In this document: one piece after another, positions 25,169 through 37,170 of the stretch
How the letters are laid out: each line of letters starts with the position of its first letter
Position numbering within the stretch: the first letter of the stretch is position 1
Source: Mimachlamys varia
Lineage: Eukaryota; Mollusca; Bivalvia; Pectinida; Pectinidae
Length of the DNA: 64,000 nucleotides
Assembly (NCBI GenBank): GCA_947623455.1
Contig: OX392532.1
Location: 48,115,058 to 48,179,057, forward strand
Direction of reading: 5' to 3'
Made by a program: the position numbers and the translations under genes
Notes under the pieces: model-generated
Told to the model about the DNA's origin: nothing
Database searches by the model: none
Seen by the model: only the letters and a program-made list of their open reading frames with translations

Positions 25169-25571
25169 TTAAAGGCCCAATATACGTAACTTCAGGAAAT
25201 TGTTCGTGATTCTGAAAAAATCTGGAAAAAAATCCAGTTGTTACATTTTTTTTAACCATGCAAAAATAAACCTAAAACGAAGTAAACCTGAGCGGTAAAT
25301 ATCAAGAAACTCTTGACAGAAACATCCAAAGAATTGAAAATAATTCAGTTGGGGCCCCCTCCAACAACAAGCCGAAGTTCGAAGACAGTTCAAAATGGAC
25401 GCGTGTTTACAAACAACGAGTTTTAACTGCTGCTGTACCGGTAACTGCGTAAGAATTCATCACGAATGTTGCTGATATCAGTTAATCTTAACTAAATCTA
25501 TAAATATAAAAAGTTATTAGCTTGATTTTCGCTTCAAGTTTTACCGAAAGTTACGTATATTGGGCCTTTAA
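25169..25571. mobile_element. TTAA-type palindromic MITE, copy 3 (intron 1)
   Basis: TTAAAGGCCCAATATACG to CGTATATTGGGCCTTTAA, about 403 bp, with all the family internal blocks. Confidence 0.88.
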
Positions 25572-26764
25572 AAGCGATTCTTAACTGTACAGAATTCCTC
25601 GTTCTCTTCCGAAACTCTACTTTACCATTAAATTAAAGGCAACAATGGTACAAATACATAATTTATATCAATCCCTTTTCCTTACTTAGGTAAAAAAAAA
25701 TATAACGGTATATGACGTCATCATGTTTGGTTTGTGTAAGTGTTTTGTTGAGATGATAACTAAAACTAAAATATAAAGATGTATGATCGATTGTCTGGTT
25801 ATATCTCGGTATAAACATTTGTTTATCTATTGTAAGTGCACTGTATTGAAAATTTAATCTCCCACTTCCGAAGAGATTTTATCCTCGGTCAATACGAACG
25901 TGTCATTAATTTAAGAATGACCCCTCCTCCGACATTACTATCGCCATCTGGTGGTATTAAAATGTGCCCCCTGCCAAATCCGGTATTGACTCTCCGATAT
26001 CGACTGACGGTATTATCTCCCCTTATCTGCGGAAGGCGCGCATAGATTCGAACGCATACCCAGCTTTCAATGGCAGAATTGATAATTCAAATTCTCATAA
26101 TTCCCCATAATCGGCCCTTCTCATCGGGATTGTACTTTCTACAAAAATTGACGACATATGAACAGTATAACCTTAAATTTTGTCAGCATCTTTCCTGGTT
26201 TTTACAATAGATAAATACATGTACCATGTATTTTTATAAGCTGTCGGTGTGTGTGACAGGTTTGGTATATGCGAGTGTCTGTGTGTTTCACCTGTCGCTC
26301 AGGTACATGTATATATACTAAAATGTACAGAGTATTCAACACACTGGAGGTAATCAAGAATTTATCGATATGTACTTTATCTGACCTTTCTGCATCGGTT
26401 CTGTTTTTCAAAAGAACCAACCCTTCTTCCCAATGTGTTTATTGAAAAATGATCGACGTGTACACATTTTATGGCCTAAAATAAAAATGTCATGTTTTTT
26501 CGTTTCTCTCCGAAATATTTTTATGTTTCTGGTCGAAAAATCTCGAATGGAAATATTTTTTAGATCAAAGAAACCACAAAACTTCAGTAATGTTGTTCCA
26601 TTTCCTTATTGTGTCCTAATTGTCAGTGTCAATAATGTATTTTTGGATCGTTTGGTGTCCAAATTAATTTTCAATGAGCGATATTTCATACTTAATGACA
26701 CATAAAAACGTCATATGATACGTCACTGTGATTTTTTTAACATTCAGTGATTTTTTCTTTCCAG

Positions 26765-26861
26765 ATCCTCCGGAACCACGTGATGATACGAGTGGGCGGG
26801 GGATGGGACACCCTTGAACACTATCTCGACAAACACGACCCCTGTCGCTGTGGCTTTTCAG
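26765..26861 (+). CDS. Gas2l: GAS2-like protein, internal exon: second half of GAR domain
   Basis: The 97-nt exon encodes residues 37-68: [17 protein letters not shown] followed by [15 protein letters not shown], plus the first base of the next codon. [20 protein letters not shown] is the diagnostic end of a GAS2L-type GAR domain, and CRC supplies the second zinc-ligand pair. The acceptor is a strong pyrimidine tract ending ttccag at 26764. The donor is gtaact at 26862. The start phase (0) matches the 23304 donor. The end phase (1) matches the acceptor at 35208, giving residue 69 = Gly. The 3.46-kb intron before it carries a hAT-like MITE, a TTAA MITE and a SINE. Confidence 0.94.
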
Positions 26862-26869
26862 GTAACTAC

Positions 26870-26902
26870 CCCCCCCCCCCCCCCACACACACACACACAC
26901 AC
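26870..26902. repeat. Poly-C plus (AC)n microsatellite just after GAR exon 2
   Basis: An interrupted C run and then about nine CA units begin within 10 bp of the donor site. The open frames at 26664-27480 overlap this and other C-rich runs and are not coding apart from the exon itself. Confidence 0.85.
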
Positions 26903-28382
26903 CGCTACTACATTATACACCACTGTCCTCTCTGCTGCCGTTGTCTCACCCCTGCCCCTCTAATCTCGCCCCTCTCCGACCCCTAACCCCTAGCCTATTA
27001 CTACCCCTCAAATGCTATCCCTACTAAAACACGAGCAAACCCCTTTAAACAAATCCCCACCCTGCCTGTCCAACCCCTTTATGCACCTCGCTACTCCACC
27101 CTATCCATTACTTGTATATAGACGTATATACCTCACTGGGAGAGGGTTCGACGGCAAAATTTTAGGAGGTACATGTATGTATGTGTGTGTTGAGAGAGAG
27201 AGGGGGGTAAATTGGGAAATATCGTTCCATATTTCCATTATCTACTTAACTTTATTGTTGCATTGTCGTGACTTTCAAACCCCTGAAACTAAACGTGACA
27301 AATCGGAGCCCCTCCCCCCCCCCCCCCCACTCACCCCCCCCCCCTGCCCAATGCCCTAAACACTCGTCGGTAACAACGTTACGCGAGATGATTAAAGCTG
27401 CCGGTAAGTGTAGAAAGTGGACCATAAATACGGTAGATGTGTCGGGTAGTGAGATTTATAGCCCTCGTCGTCTCCACTAGACTCCTCAAATCTGGACCAA
27501 GTTTAGATTTCCACACTGTGCCTACTAATTGTAAACAAATATACATATACCTTCATAGTGTTAATACACTGGCTTATAGGAACGGCTGAATTCTGGGGAC
27601 GAGGTTTATGACTCGTGTTGTTTTGCGCACTTTTCAAATGCATAAATAATATCGTGCTTTCCAAAGGTGTGCTACAAGGTTGTCGAATAAATGGGTCTTT
27701 GTTTCCTATCCGTATACCTATGTGCTTACTATCACCTACCTCTAAATCGCGACTTCGATTATTTTACGTCATAGCGACTCTCGGATTTCTAAACTAAATT
27801 TGAAGGCCGTGTTTTCCTTTCACTGTCTGACGTACAAAAGACAGTACAGCGAATATATTCAAGCAAAAGAAAAAGTTAAAACGACAGCATGGGATATCCT
27901 TTAAACCGTAATCGTGTTGATAATCTCTATCATTATGTATGTATAATATAAGTCTTTTGAAATTGAATTCAGGTGTAATTTTCTGTATTTTTTGTTCTGA
28001 ACTTCTTTGGTTATATCTGGTGCAAGTTATATTATTTGACATTATGAACTTGAAAATAATACTTAAAAAGAAAGAAATATAATTCAATCAGTTTGATGTT
28101 ATCACACTTTTGTATGAATTGTGGTGTTAGATAAGGAGATATAATTACACCCTTACTATTTGTCTCAAACCGGACATATATTTTCCTAAAAATATCATAT
28201 GATATGGGATATTTATGAAATTAACTAAGACGATCTGCTATATACTTTATGTTGTAGAGAGTCTTTAATGAGAACTATAATGATTGTGTAATTTTTGAAA
28301 TTGATGTTTTAAAAGGTTATGTATCGTTATCTAGACGAATCTTTCAAATCAATTTTGTTCTTGAAGAGAAAAAAAATCAGAG

Positions 28383-28500
28383 AGTACGAAAGAGACAACG
28401 GAATACCTAAGCGTCAACAAAATATTAATCCAAACTCAAAATCGAGTAAACTAAGGGCAAAATATAAACAAAGAAAATTTGACATGTTGAATTAGGTCAG
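28383..28500 (+). repeat. Dispersed repeat family X, copy c (partial)
   Basis: It shares AATACCTAAGCGTCAACAAA, CCAAACTCAAAATCGAGTAA and GGGCAAAATATAAACAAAG with copy a, with about 10 percent substitutions. Confidence 0.7.
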
Positions 28501-28734
28501 ATCCAAGTAAATGTCATGGCATCAAAGTGAGAACTGAGATATCATTTTCAATCACAACAAGCAAGCATACTAATGAGCATATTGAAACACGCCCATCATC
28601 ATTTCATACAAGCTACACGTAGGATGCAGAATTAATTCTCAATGATGACGACCATGAAACTTGCTCATGGGTCTTTCGAATCCCTGTATCGAAAATTTGT
28701 CCATCAGCTGACATCTATCACAAAAATCTTGATA

Positions 28735-29114
28735 TCAAAGGCCCAATATACGTAACTTCACTTTTTTTTGTGATTCTGAAAAATTCTGAAAAAAAATCCG
28801 GTTGATAATCATGGAAAAATAAGTCTAAAACGAAATAAACCTGGGCGGCAACTATTGACAGAAAAATCCAAAGAATTGAAAACAGCTCAGGTGGGGCCCA
28901 CTTCAACAACAAGCCGAAGTTAGAAGACAGTTCAAAATGGACGCGTGTTTACAAATACCGAGTTTCAACTGCTGCTGTACCGGTAACCGCGTAAGAAAAC
29001 ATCTTGCATATTGCTGATATCAGTTAATCTTAACTAAATATGTAAATATAAGAAGTTATTAGGCTTTATTTTCGCTTCAAGTTTTGCCGAAAGTTACGTA
29101 TATAGGGCCTTTAA
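28735..29114. mobile_element. TTAA-type palindromic MITE, copy 4 (intron 2)
   Basis: It starts TCAAAGGCCCAATATACG (the left TTAA mutated to TCAA) and ends TATAGGGCCTTTAA. The minus-strand frame 28718-28912 is a shadow. Confidence 0.87.
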
Positions 29115-31240
29115 GAGCAAGCCCTAAGATCAAGAATCAACTGCGACATGCAAACAGCATAGGATGGAGATAGAAGGGGAAGTATAACATGTGCAGTCTT
29201 CTTTAACTTGTGAAAAAAATCGTATGGAATAGTAACAATAAACACCCCTGTCTTATTCCGAAATAGATTAGACATTTGTGAGCATTAAAATCGTTCTCTG
29301 ACTCGAATTACAGCTTCCGTTTAATATTTGTTTACATTCGGTTAGTCAGTCACACCTGCAACAACAAAGAAACTTTAATTACGGGAAATACGATGATTTT
29401 GGTGATCAAGATTTTTAAGCAGGGTTTTAAATTAAATACAGTGTTAATGTGTTTTAAACCAGACTTTTGTTTGACACAGGAAGGTGGACTATTTAATTAA
29501 ATCGATCAGTTTGGTATTATTTAAATATTGCACTCCAACAGTAATTTTCTTAAACATGAATGAATGGGCCACGAGGGAGCTGGAAGTGCAATTAAATTGT
29601 ATAATGGTCTAATTCTGCATATATTTATTTTACATCTTCTGTATATACCTAAGGCATAAAACAGAATTTTGAATTTGCTGCACGTTAGTCCTGAGCGATT
29701 CTTGGCTGTATTCCGAATCATTAACTTATAATGAACGCGAGGTTCAAATGAAGCCGAATTGTTTTAATATCTTTACGATATCCGGATTCCGCCTTTTGGT
29801 TCCAAAATCTATACACGCCTCGTTCCAAACATTCCGGTATCATTGATCCGAATGGGATGGAGGCAGCAATTTTGATCCGATTTATGATCAAGTACTGCCA
29901 TCATGCCGTGAAGATGCGATATACATCAAAGTCATTATCGATTTTGAATTTTCGATAGAGCTAAATTATATTGGAAAGATATAAAGCAGCACCTTCACAA
30001 GTAAGGTTATATGGAGACCGCTATATGAGCGTCCAATATACAGTAATGGAGGTTTTCTTTTCACAAGTCAGAGTATGTATAGCTCAATCCATACTATGAC
30101 GTCACATCCGCCAAGTCGTGTATGAGTTGCCTTCTATTTCCGGATATTCCATATGAATATATTGTTTAAAAAGATTTAATTTTTATCAGATTTGAATACT
30201 TGACTCACACCATCAAATATAGTATTATACCGTGTTTTTTTCTCAGTGTGTATATAATATACAAACCAATGCCGTTTGCTGACATAAGCGTTCGATTTTA
30301 ATGACGTTCGCTGGACAACTTCAAAAGACATTCCGAAAATATTTGCACAGGGCATTTCCGTGTGGGTTGGTCACTTGTTGTTGCTGACGTCACTAGTACC
30401 GGACTGTCCACAGTCGTGTCCGATCTATAATTGCCCATGTCCTGAAATATATTTTTTATTTGATAGGTATTTTGTTACCGCTATTACACAAAACCAATCT
30501 ACCAAATACCAAGCGACATGAAAGTTCGTTCCGTATAAATGACAAGTAAATGACGCAGAACGTTCACGCCTCTTAATCAAAGCGATGAAGAGTTAAACGA
30601 TCAATGTTCACTTCCTCAGGTTACCTTTTAAATGGCCATCTTGTGCAAAAACCAATGGAATAGTTTGGGTGGAGCAATTCACTACAAAGATAAGCCAAAC
30701 AACCATGATGTAGTATTTATCAATCACTTTTAGATCAATAATTCGATCTCTGGATCGATTCCCATCAAAACAATCTTTCTCTGTTTATTCTCACTACTAT
30801 ACAGAACGAAATAATTTTGATAAAATATAATAATCTTATCGGCGTTTCTTCGTGTATCTGAATTGCTAAGTCTTAAACAAACATAATTTTGAAAATACAA
30901 TACAGTTTTAATCGATTTCAAGCACATGGCTTTGTCAGCATAGACTTGCCTTTCATAGACCTGAATGATACAATTTTCAATACAATACATGTCTATGTAT
31001 ATACATGTAATTTCCTTCTATATGAGTTTCATATATAAATAAAACTAACCACTGTGTAAACTTGCATTGTACTTTTGGACAGCTGTCCTGTATCAAGTTA
31101 TTATCTGTTGTAGGCCGATAAGACCAGACTTTACGTCAATATTTATAATTTTCTTGTAAAACAAATTGTTTTGATAGAGATTATACAATTATTGTCCCTT
31201 TGTGACTTGGTTTGATGGAAGAACCGTCTTATAAAGTAAT

Positions 31241-31330
31241 GCAATAAAACCTCTCTATTAAGACAACCTTAGGGACGGCATCAAAGTGGTCTTAATAGCG
31301 GGGTGGTCTGAATACCGAGGGTGACCATGC
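31241..31330. mobile_element. Relic of a pogo/mariner-type element
   Basis: AATAAAACCTCTCTATTAAG, GTGGTCTTAATAGCGGGGTG and GGTCTGAATACCGAGG resemble the CAGTAAAACCTC.. terminal sequences common to pogo/Tigger-like elements. Only one end is seen. Confidence 0.4.
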
Positions 31331-31995
31331 AGACAGATTTCTCTGAAATCCACTTTTTCACATGTTTTCATTGTCTATTAACTAATATATATGCAGTATA
31401 ATGTTAAACACACAGTAATTGTAACTGATTAGCTAATTTGACACAAAAATACAGCTGAATGATCTGACACTTGACAGGTGTACACAGTGGAATACTTTTT
31501 TTTTGTCGGAGTTTGAGAAGGTGAGGTGAAACTTATAGAACTCAAAGATTGATGGCACATTTTCCACACGTTTGTGTCTTTAGTGTCATAATGTTCCTTT
31601 AACAAAACGTATGTCCTCATAAGCTATAGAAAGCGTTAAGGGTCTTATGCCGCGGTGGTCCGGTGTAAGTAAAATGTGTGGTTGCCCTTTTTAACAAAAG
31701 TGAATATGTTACCATTTCCCTGTCGTGCTGCATACAAAATGGCACCAGAAAATTTTAAAGAGAGATTACTTTTCCGCCATCGATCGATATTTCAAGGTAA
31801 ATCTGCATTATTTTAAATTTGACATACATTGTTATATATAAAAAGGTTTCCCATACTTTTATATAATTAATTTAGCAGGCTAATTCTGTATCTTATTGAT
31901 TTCTTAACTAGACCCACTGCCCGGACAACATGGCTGGTATTAAACGCTTTTGTTTCCTATTTCTACAAGGCGGGTACATTGTTCGGAAATACATA

Positions 31996-32070
31996 CACTG
32001 ATAGTCTAACAATACCCTGTGTAGCTGTACAGAGTCACTGATAGTCTAACAATACCCTGTGTAGCTGTAT
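31996..32070. repeat. 40-bp duplication
   Basis: CACTGATAGTCTAACAATAC plus CCTGTGTAGCTGTA occurs twice at a 40-bp interval with no visible difference, so it is recent. Confidence 0.85.
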
Positions 32071-33770
32071 TGTAGGCAGTGAAGGTAGTATAACCATTTC
32101 TCCTCGCCTGTAAGTACGGAATCGATCGATAAACCGGAAGTAAGGTTAATGCTGAGATCGATACATACCTCCAGAGGCTGTACGCTGATTCCATATCGCA
32201 ATATACCTTCGCCTAGTAATAATTATCTGATTATCTCAGCAAGGACCGATACCTATTTAAGGTCAATGCTTTGAAGCCTTCGTTTGATTGATAGAGTTGT
32301 TGTTCCTGAAAGACAGACCAGCTCGTACGTTTCTGACATTTCCAAACAAAATCAGAGGCCGCAGGTTCCGAAAAGGTCAATTTCACAAAAGATCGATGTT
32401 CATTCACGATGATAAAAACAATAGTCTATACTGTTGTTTTTTATTCTGTCTGTTTATCTGTCCGTTCGTCTGTCTTTCGTTTCCCCTAACATCTGATGTT
32501 TGTCCCCCTTTCACTCCAATTGATTGCATACATTTCTGTCTGTCTGTCCGTTGATATTCAGTTGCCAGCTTCACCCTTAGAACAGTCACCCCACAGTTTG
32601 TTCGTCTGTCGCTATATAGTCTCTTTATCCCTTCTGTCTTCTTTGCTTTTGTTGTTTGTCGTACACTTAGACCATATACTGCCCGAGTTCGTCTGTAGCC
32701 CCAAACCTGACACCCACGGTTTCCACTTCCATCGCCAACCGTTCGGAATTTTCTTGCTGTGGTTTGTAATATAATTTCCTTCGATCAAGACTTTCCAGTG
32801 TATATGTCACGTATACGTTCCGATATAAATGCCACTTTGGACGCCTTCCGGCGGTGTGCTTCCGTCGCAGTGGGTGTAAGCACAGGACGAGGATTAGGGA
32901 CCATTATATATTGCCTAAAGACAGATCTATCTTGGTTTGTTTTGCGTAATTTATAAAAATCGGTTAACCAATATTTGGAGGTGATCTCTAACTATTCATT
33001 AGTTAAAATGACCTACACAGGGAAAAATAATTCATCTATCGGATTGTTGTATCGTTTCGTTCGATATTTCAAAATCCGTAAAATCAGTTTACCCAATCGT
33101 AAAGATCGTATCTTTATACTAACGGTAGTTGAAAGTGTCTATTTTAGTTGAGATAAAATAACACTGCTACACAGGTAATCCTTGGATTGTTTACTATCCT
33201 AATAGACAAAAACGAACACAATACTTTGTTTTACAAAGAAAATCGAGAAATTGGAATTATGTTTCTAAATAACATTGATAGTACAAGAAAATCAGCTTTC
33301 TTTGGCTCTCTTAATACGTTACGCAAAACCTTCAGAAACAAAAATAACAATTGTAAGATTTTCAGACAAGAGTACACAAATTACCAAACTACCTGCTCCC
33401 AAACAATAATGAAATTACACCTGTCACAAATAATTACACACAACTCTGTTTTGGAACGTTTTCCAAACCTGTCGCGAAATCAATTGTCTTGTGTGCTGAC
33501 CATTACAAAGCCGTGTCATTAAAAATGTATTATAACAACTCGGAAATTGTCTTATAATGGGTAATTAGGAAAATTGGTTTCCTTTTGTTAAAATTGTGTT
33601 TGTTATTTTTCCTGTTGAGGCTAAAAAAAAGCTTTCCCAATACAGATTCTTGTCCTTCGCTTTTACCAGTGGATTCCAGTTGTGTAGGTCGAGTTATATC
33701 ATGATATACACAGGGACTTGATATTTATTACATTTTTACCAGTGACATATCGAAAATTATTCATTCTATA

Positions 33771-33831
33771 AAAGTGATATTTTTCACAAGTGAGAAATAT
33801 GATATTTTTCTTTAGGGAAAAATATCACTTT
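33771..33831. repeat. AT-rich hairpin repeat
   Basis: AAAGTGATATTTTTC (33771-33785) and GAAAAATATCACTTT (33817-33831) are perfect 15-bp arms, with CAAGTGAGAAATATG between them. Probably a small palindromic dispersed repeat. Confidence 0.6.
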
Positions 33832-34923
33832 TTCTGATTTGACCAATCATAACGCTGCTTACAAACGGCATTTGGGAAATTCAAAACTACCACTGTAGAT
33901 TTTGCTTTAAAAATGTAATAAACAAAATATCTAACAGTATCTTCAGTAATACCAAACATATTTCACTCGTGTTAGATATCCTCTATGTATTCACACAAAT
34001 GTCAAATATAAGCCATTTATTGTTTCTAACAGTTAGTTACATTGGATAGGTATATAGATGGACGAGTATAAGTTAACAGAGTTACTGGGTTGGAGGCTGA
34101 AAAGTCCCCTTATAGACTCTCCCCACAATGTATTTGGACAGAATGAGAAATAGCATTATAAGATCACAATGAACTCATTTTATATAGAACAAGTACAAAA
34201 TTGTACAAAAATGTTTTTACGTGTAGGCCTAAGTACAAACTTGTAATTTAAGGGAAGAGCCCTTCGTAGGCTTTGTACAGTAACTGTTGGCACTTTCCAA
34301 CAGGGCCACAAAGACCCAGTGTGTATTTGTGTTCGTAATGGGTTTTACATTTAAACAATCAATTACCTACACTGCAATATATCGTATGAAAGAGACATGG
34401 TTGTTTAAATCAATAATTGAAATAAATTCCGCGTGTTTTCTACTAAAGAGCTGTCAATCAAGCCCCAAATATACATTGTCGTGTAATTATGTTCGAACAG
34501 GCTTGTGACGTCATATCAGAAAAAATTGTCCGAAACATGACATGGTAATTGAGAAAAACTATGGATCAATCTATTCTGTATACGTATTTTTTTCGTATAT
34601 TTAAGTGCCAAATTATCACAAATAGTATTCCAAAGTATTAGTAGTATATATAAACATTATTATATTTCCCTATAATAGAGAGATACCGTCACATAACGGT
34701 ATACTCAATGATTAACATAATCATTAACAGCTGACACCTCATTATACTGTCTTGATTTACCAAGAGAATCGTTGGCATTATAAAGAGATCTGGCCACTAG
34801 ATATAGGAAAATTGAAGTTAAACTTCTACCCTGATTTTGACGCCAAACACTTCTTTATCTATGTTGCGTCATTTTGGTTATATTTTTCTACTCCTGCTTG
34901 GTGAGAAACAATTGATCCGACAT

Positions 34924-35095
34924 GGGTGTCGTCGATGAAGCAGAAGACGCTTACTCTTCCGGAACACCTGGTCTTATTCTCTTGTACTTTTACAAGAGTC
35001 TCCATGTAAATCTTTCCTTTGTTCATATTTTGCCCCTGATTTAATCGATTTTGAGTTTGGATTACGATTTTGTTAACGCTTCGGTATTCTCTTAT
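34924..35095 (-). repeat. Dispersed repeat family X, copy b (inverted)
   Basis: This is the reverse complement of copy a at 15187-15362 over essentially its whole length, and it keeps the AGACCAGGTGTTCCGG site where the small MITE inserted upstream of copy a. It lies about 110 bp before the acceptor of GAS2L exon 35208. Confidence 0.78.
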
Positions 35096-35207
35096 GTATT
35101 ATTTGCAAATCAAGCTGTTATAATGAAATAAAAAAAAAAATATGCATGATAACATACATAATAATGTATATTTATATATTTTACTTATTTGTTCATTTAT
35201 TTTGCAG

Positions 35208-35772
35208 GTCATCGACAGACCGTGTCGCGGGCTGGAGGCACCCCGGCCCGCCGGGCGAGCACTACCGCTGTCTCACAATCCGTCCCCACCACCCCGAGAA
35301 CGCCTCGCAAAATGTCTGTCCAGCCATCCTCAACCAGTCAGAGGCCACCCTCACCAGCACGCATGCGCAGTATGTCTCCCTCCCCGGCATCAAGTCCCAG
35401 GAAAATCCCGTCACAACCAGTTCGGAAAGTGTCCATGCCAAGTGAATCTATTTATGGTAATCATATATCGGACGCATCTACTGGACAAAAATCTATAACT
35501 AATAACACGAGACGGAGCGAATCACCAGTTCCGGCTAAATTCCGTTCACCGTCTCCGGTTTCGTATACTAATAAGCCCTCGCAGGTAACAACAACAACAA
35601 CTGGTAGCCGATCTCAGGTGGCCAGACCGGTATCACCCGTTAAATCTGCTGTTCCCGTCCCCAAGAGATGTACGTCCCCCTCCCCGGCCAGGCGCTGTGT
35701 GTCGCCGGGCCCCTCCCGCCACTGCGTGTCCCCCGGGCCCAGCAGGAGGACCACTAGTTTATCGACCCCAAG
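35208..35772 (+). CDS. Gas2l: GAS2-like protein, internal exon: basic Ser/Pro/Arg-rich tail
   Basis: This 565-nt exon encodes residues 69-257, starting GHRQTVSRAGGTPARRAS, directly after the GAR domain as in other GAS2L proteins. The composition is Ser, Pro, Thr, Arg and Lys with almost no acidic residues. There are many S-P/T-P dipeptides, which are possible proline-directed kinase sites, and a short repeat of the form CVSPGPSR near the end. Such basic disordered tails add microtubule affinity in this family (known of the family, inferred here). The acceptor is ttttgcag at 35207 and the donor is gtaagt at 35773. It starts by completing a phase-1 codon and ends in phase 2, matching the acceptor at 48137. 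Other open frames here (35142-35498, 35146-35445) are shadows. Confidence 0.88.
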
Positions 35773-37170
35773 GTAAGTACTTTATATATAATATCATTAT
35801 GTATGGACAGGTAGCCGCAATCATTTGTCATTAAAGGTGAATGTGAACAGGTATGAACAGGTAACCGGCTGGCTGACTATACATTACACCACAATGTAGG
35901 TATTCTTGAATATATGGCCGTGGTAATTTTCTCCGCGGTCTTTGTGTGCTACATATACTGTCTGTAGACCCGATTGGTATAATGGATTATGCTATATATA
36001 ACGGTACAGTGATGTGTCAATATGAATGTAAATTATAATCGTGTATGAGGGGGTCCATAATTTTAAATCACGTAATCTTTTTAATTTTTCCTCTTCTTTG
36101 TTTCCAATATGTACATATTTCATAGGTGTACGTACACCCTCAGCCCTCCTTCCCTCATATACGCGTGCCTCAAAGTCACATTTTACTTCGGAGAGTCCCC
36201 CCCCCCACCCCGGGGAACAAAACCACCCTTCAACCAGGAAAGAAAGCCCTGAAACTATTCGCCCCACAGGACATACATATGGTATGGGTAAATAAAACAT
36301 TTTCCTCGTAAAATTAACCTGTCTGTTTCTTTAATTCATAATTCAACGACATTTTATGACAAAGAAGGATCTTTGTACCAATTAAATGTTCTATTACAAG
36401 TTCTGTTACAAGAAGCATTCAAATTTTCCTACCCAGACGAATACAGTTTCCATTATTACGTAGGTGCGTCGATTACTTATGCCATAGTGTATATACTGAG
36501 TATTAAGAAGCTACTATTTACTTGAAATATGGTACGGTTTGAGCACACGAGTTTATTTGGTACAGATATTTTTCACACGTTATACAAATTGTACCAGATC
36601 AACAAACTACACTTCATTATTATGTTTTCAAAGCATTTAAAATTTTATTATGTTTAAATCGCGTAACTTGGGGAGAAATTAGACAGAAAGTGTTTTTGTT
36701 TGCTCAAAATACGTGGTCGTGTTCACATAGAAATCAGAATCTTGAAAGGGTGCGTGTGTATGTATGTAGGTATTGATACTGTCACGGTGTATTGAACCCA
36801 AATCTATATTAGAAAGAAAAAAATCAAATCAAGCGACCTTTAAGTCGTTTAGCGTCTTTAAAGTCTGTTCACTGAGCCAGAACGTAGGAAGTTGTGAATC
36901 AGGTCGAATTTCTGTGTGACGTTGTTCGTATGTATTTATATATACGTACATGTAAGTCTAATCATTTGGTAATTCAGGTAAGAAAGGTGTGCTATGTTTA
37001 TTGTTTAATACCAAATTTTCCATTAGCAACCATCGTCTATGATTAGGTTTGATTAATCACCTCTCCGCGATTTTTCGCAGCATATGGCATCCTCAACGGA
37101 CTGGTATTCAATATCTATAGGTGTGTGTGGCCTAATAGCTTGTTATGTACAGTACTAGTGATATCTCTAC

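Larger units (their letters stand above)
23305..26764 (+). other. Intron 1 of the GAS2-like gene (between GAR exons)
   Basis: The intron has a gtaagt donor and an ag acceptor. It holds a hAT-like MITE (23512-23719), a SINE central domain (23897-24060), a truncated hAT-like copy (from 24105), a 24-bp triplet repeat (24618-24690), a C-tract near 24942 and a TTAA MITE (25169-25571). No other exon is recognised. Confidence 0.85.
26862..35207 (+). other. Intron 2 of the GAS2-like gene (8.3 kb)
   Basis: This intron lies between GAR exon 2 and the basic-tail exon. It begins with a long C tract followed by (AC)n at 26870-26902, and another C-rich stretch lies near 27311-27350. It also holds a TTAA MITE (28735-29114), a mariner/pogo-like relic (31241-31330), a 40-bp duplication (31996-32070) and an AT hairpin repeat (33771-33831). 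Short open frames here have no recognisable protein content. Confidence 0.8.

Noticed and set aside
23197..26861. Spectraplakin (MACF1/dystonin/Shot) C-terminus instead of GAS2L
   Set aside because: [14 protein letters not shown] and the CTCP start are GAS2L-type, and no EF-hands precede the domain in the sequence seen. Not absolutely excluded without an alignment.
33187..33522. 111-residue open frame in intron 2
   Set aside because: No recognisable domain, AT-driven composition (Asn/Ile/Lys/Thr), within an intron, no splice or start support.
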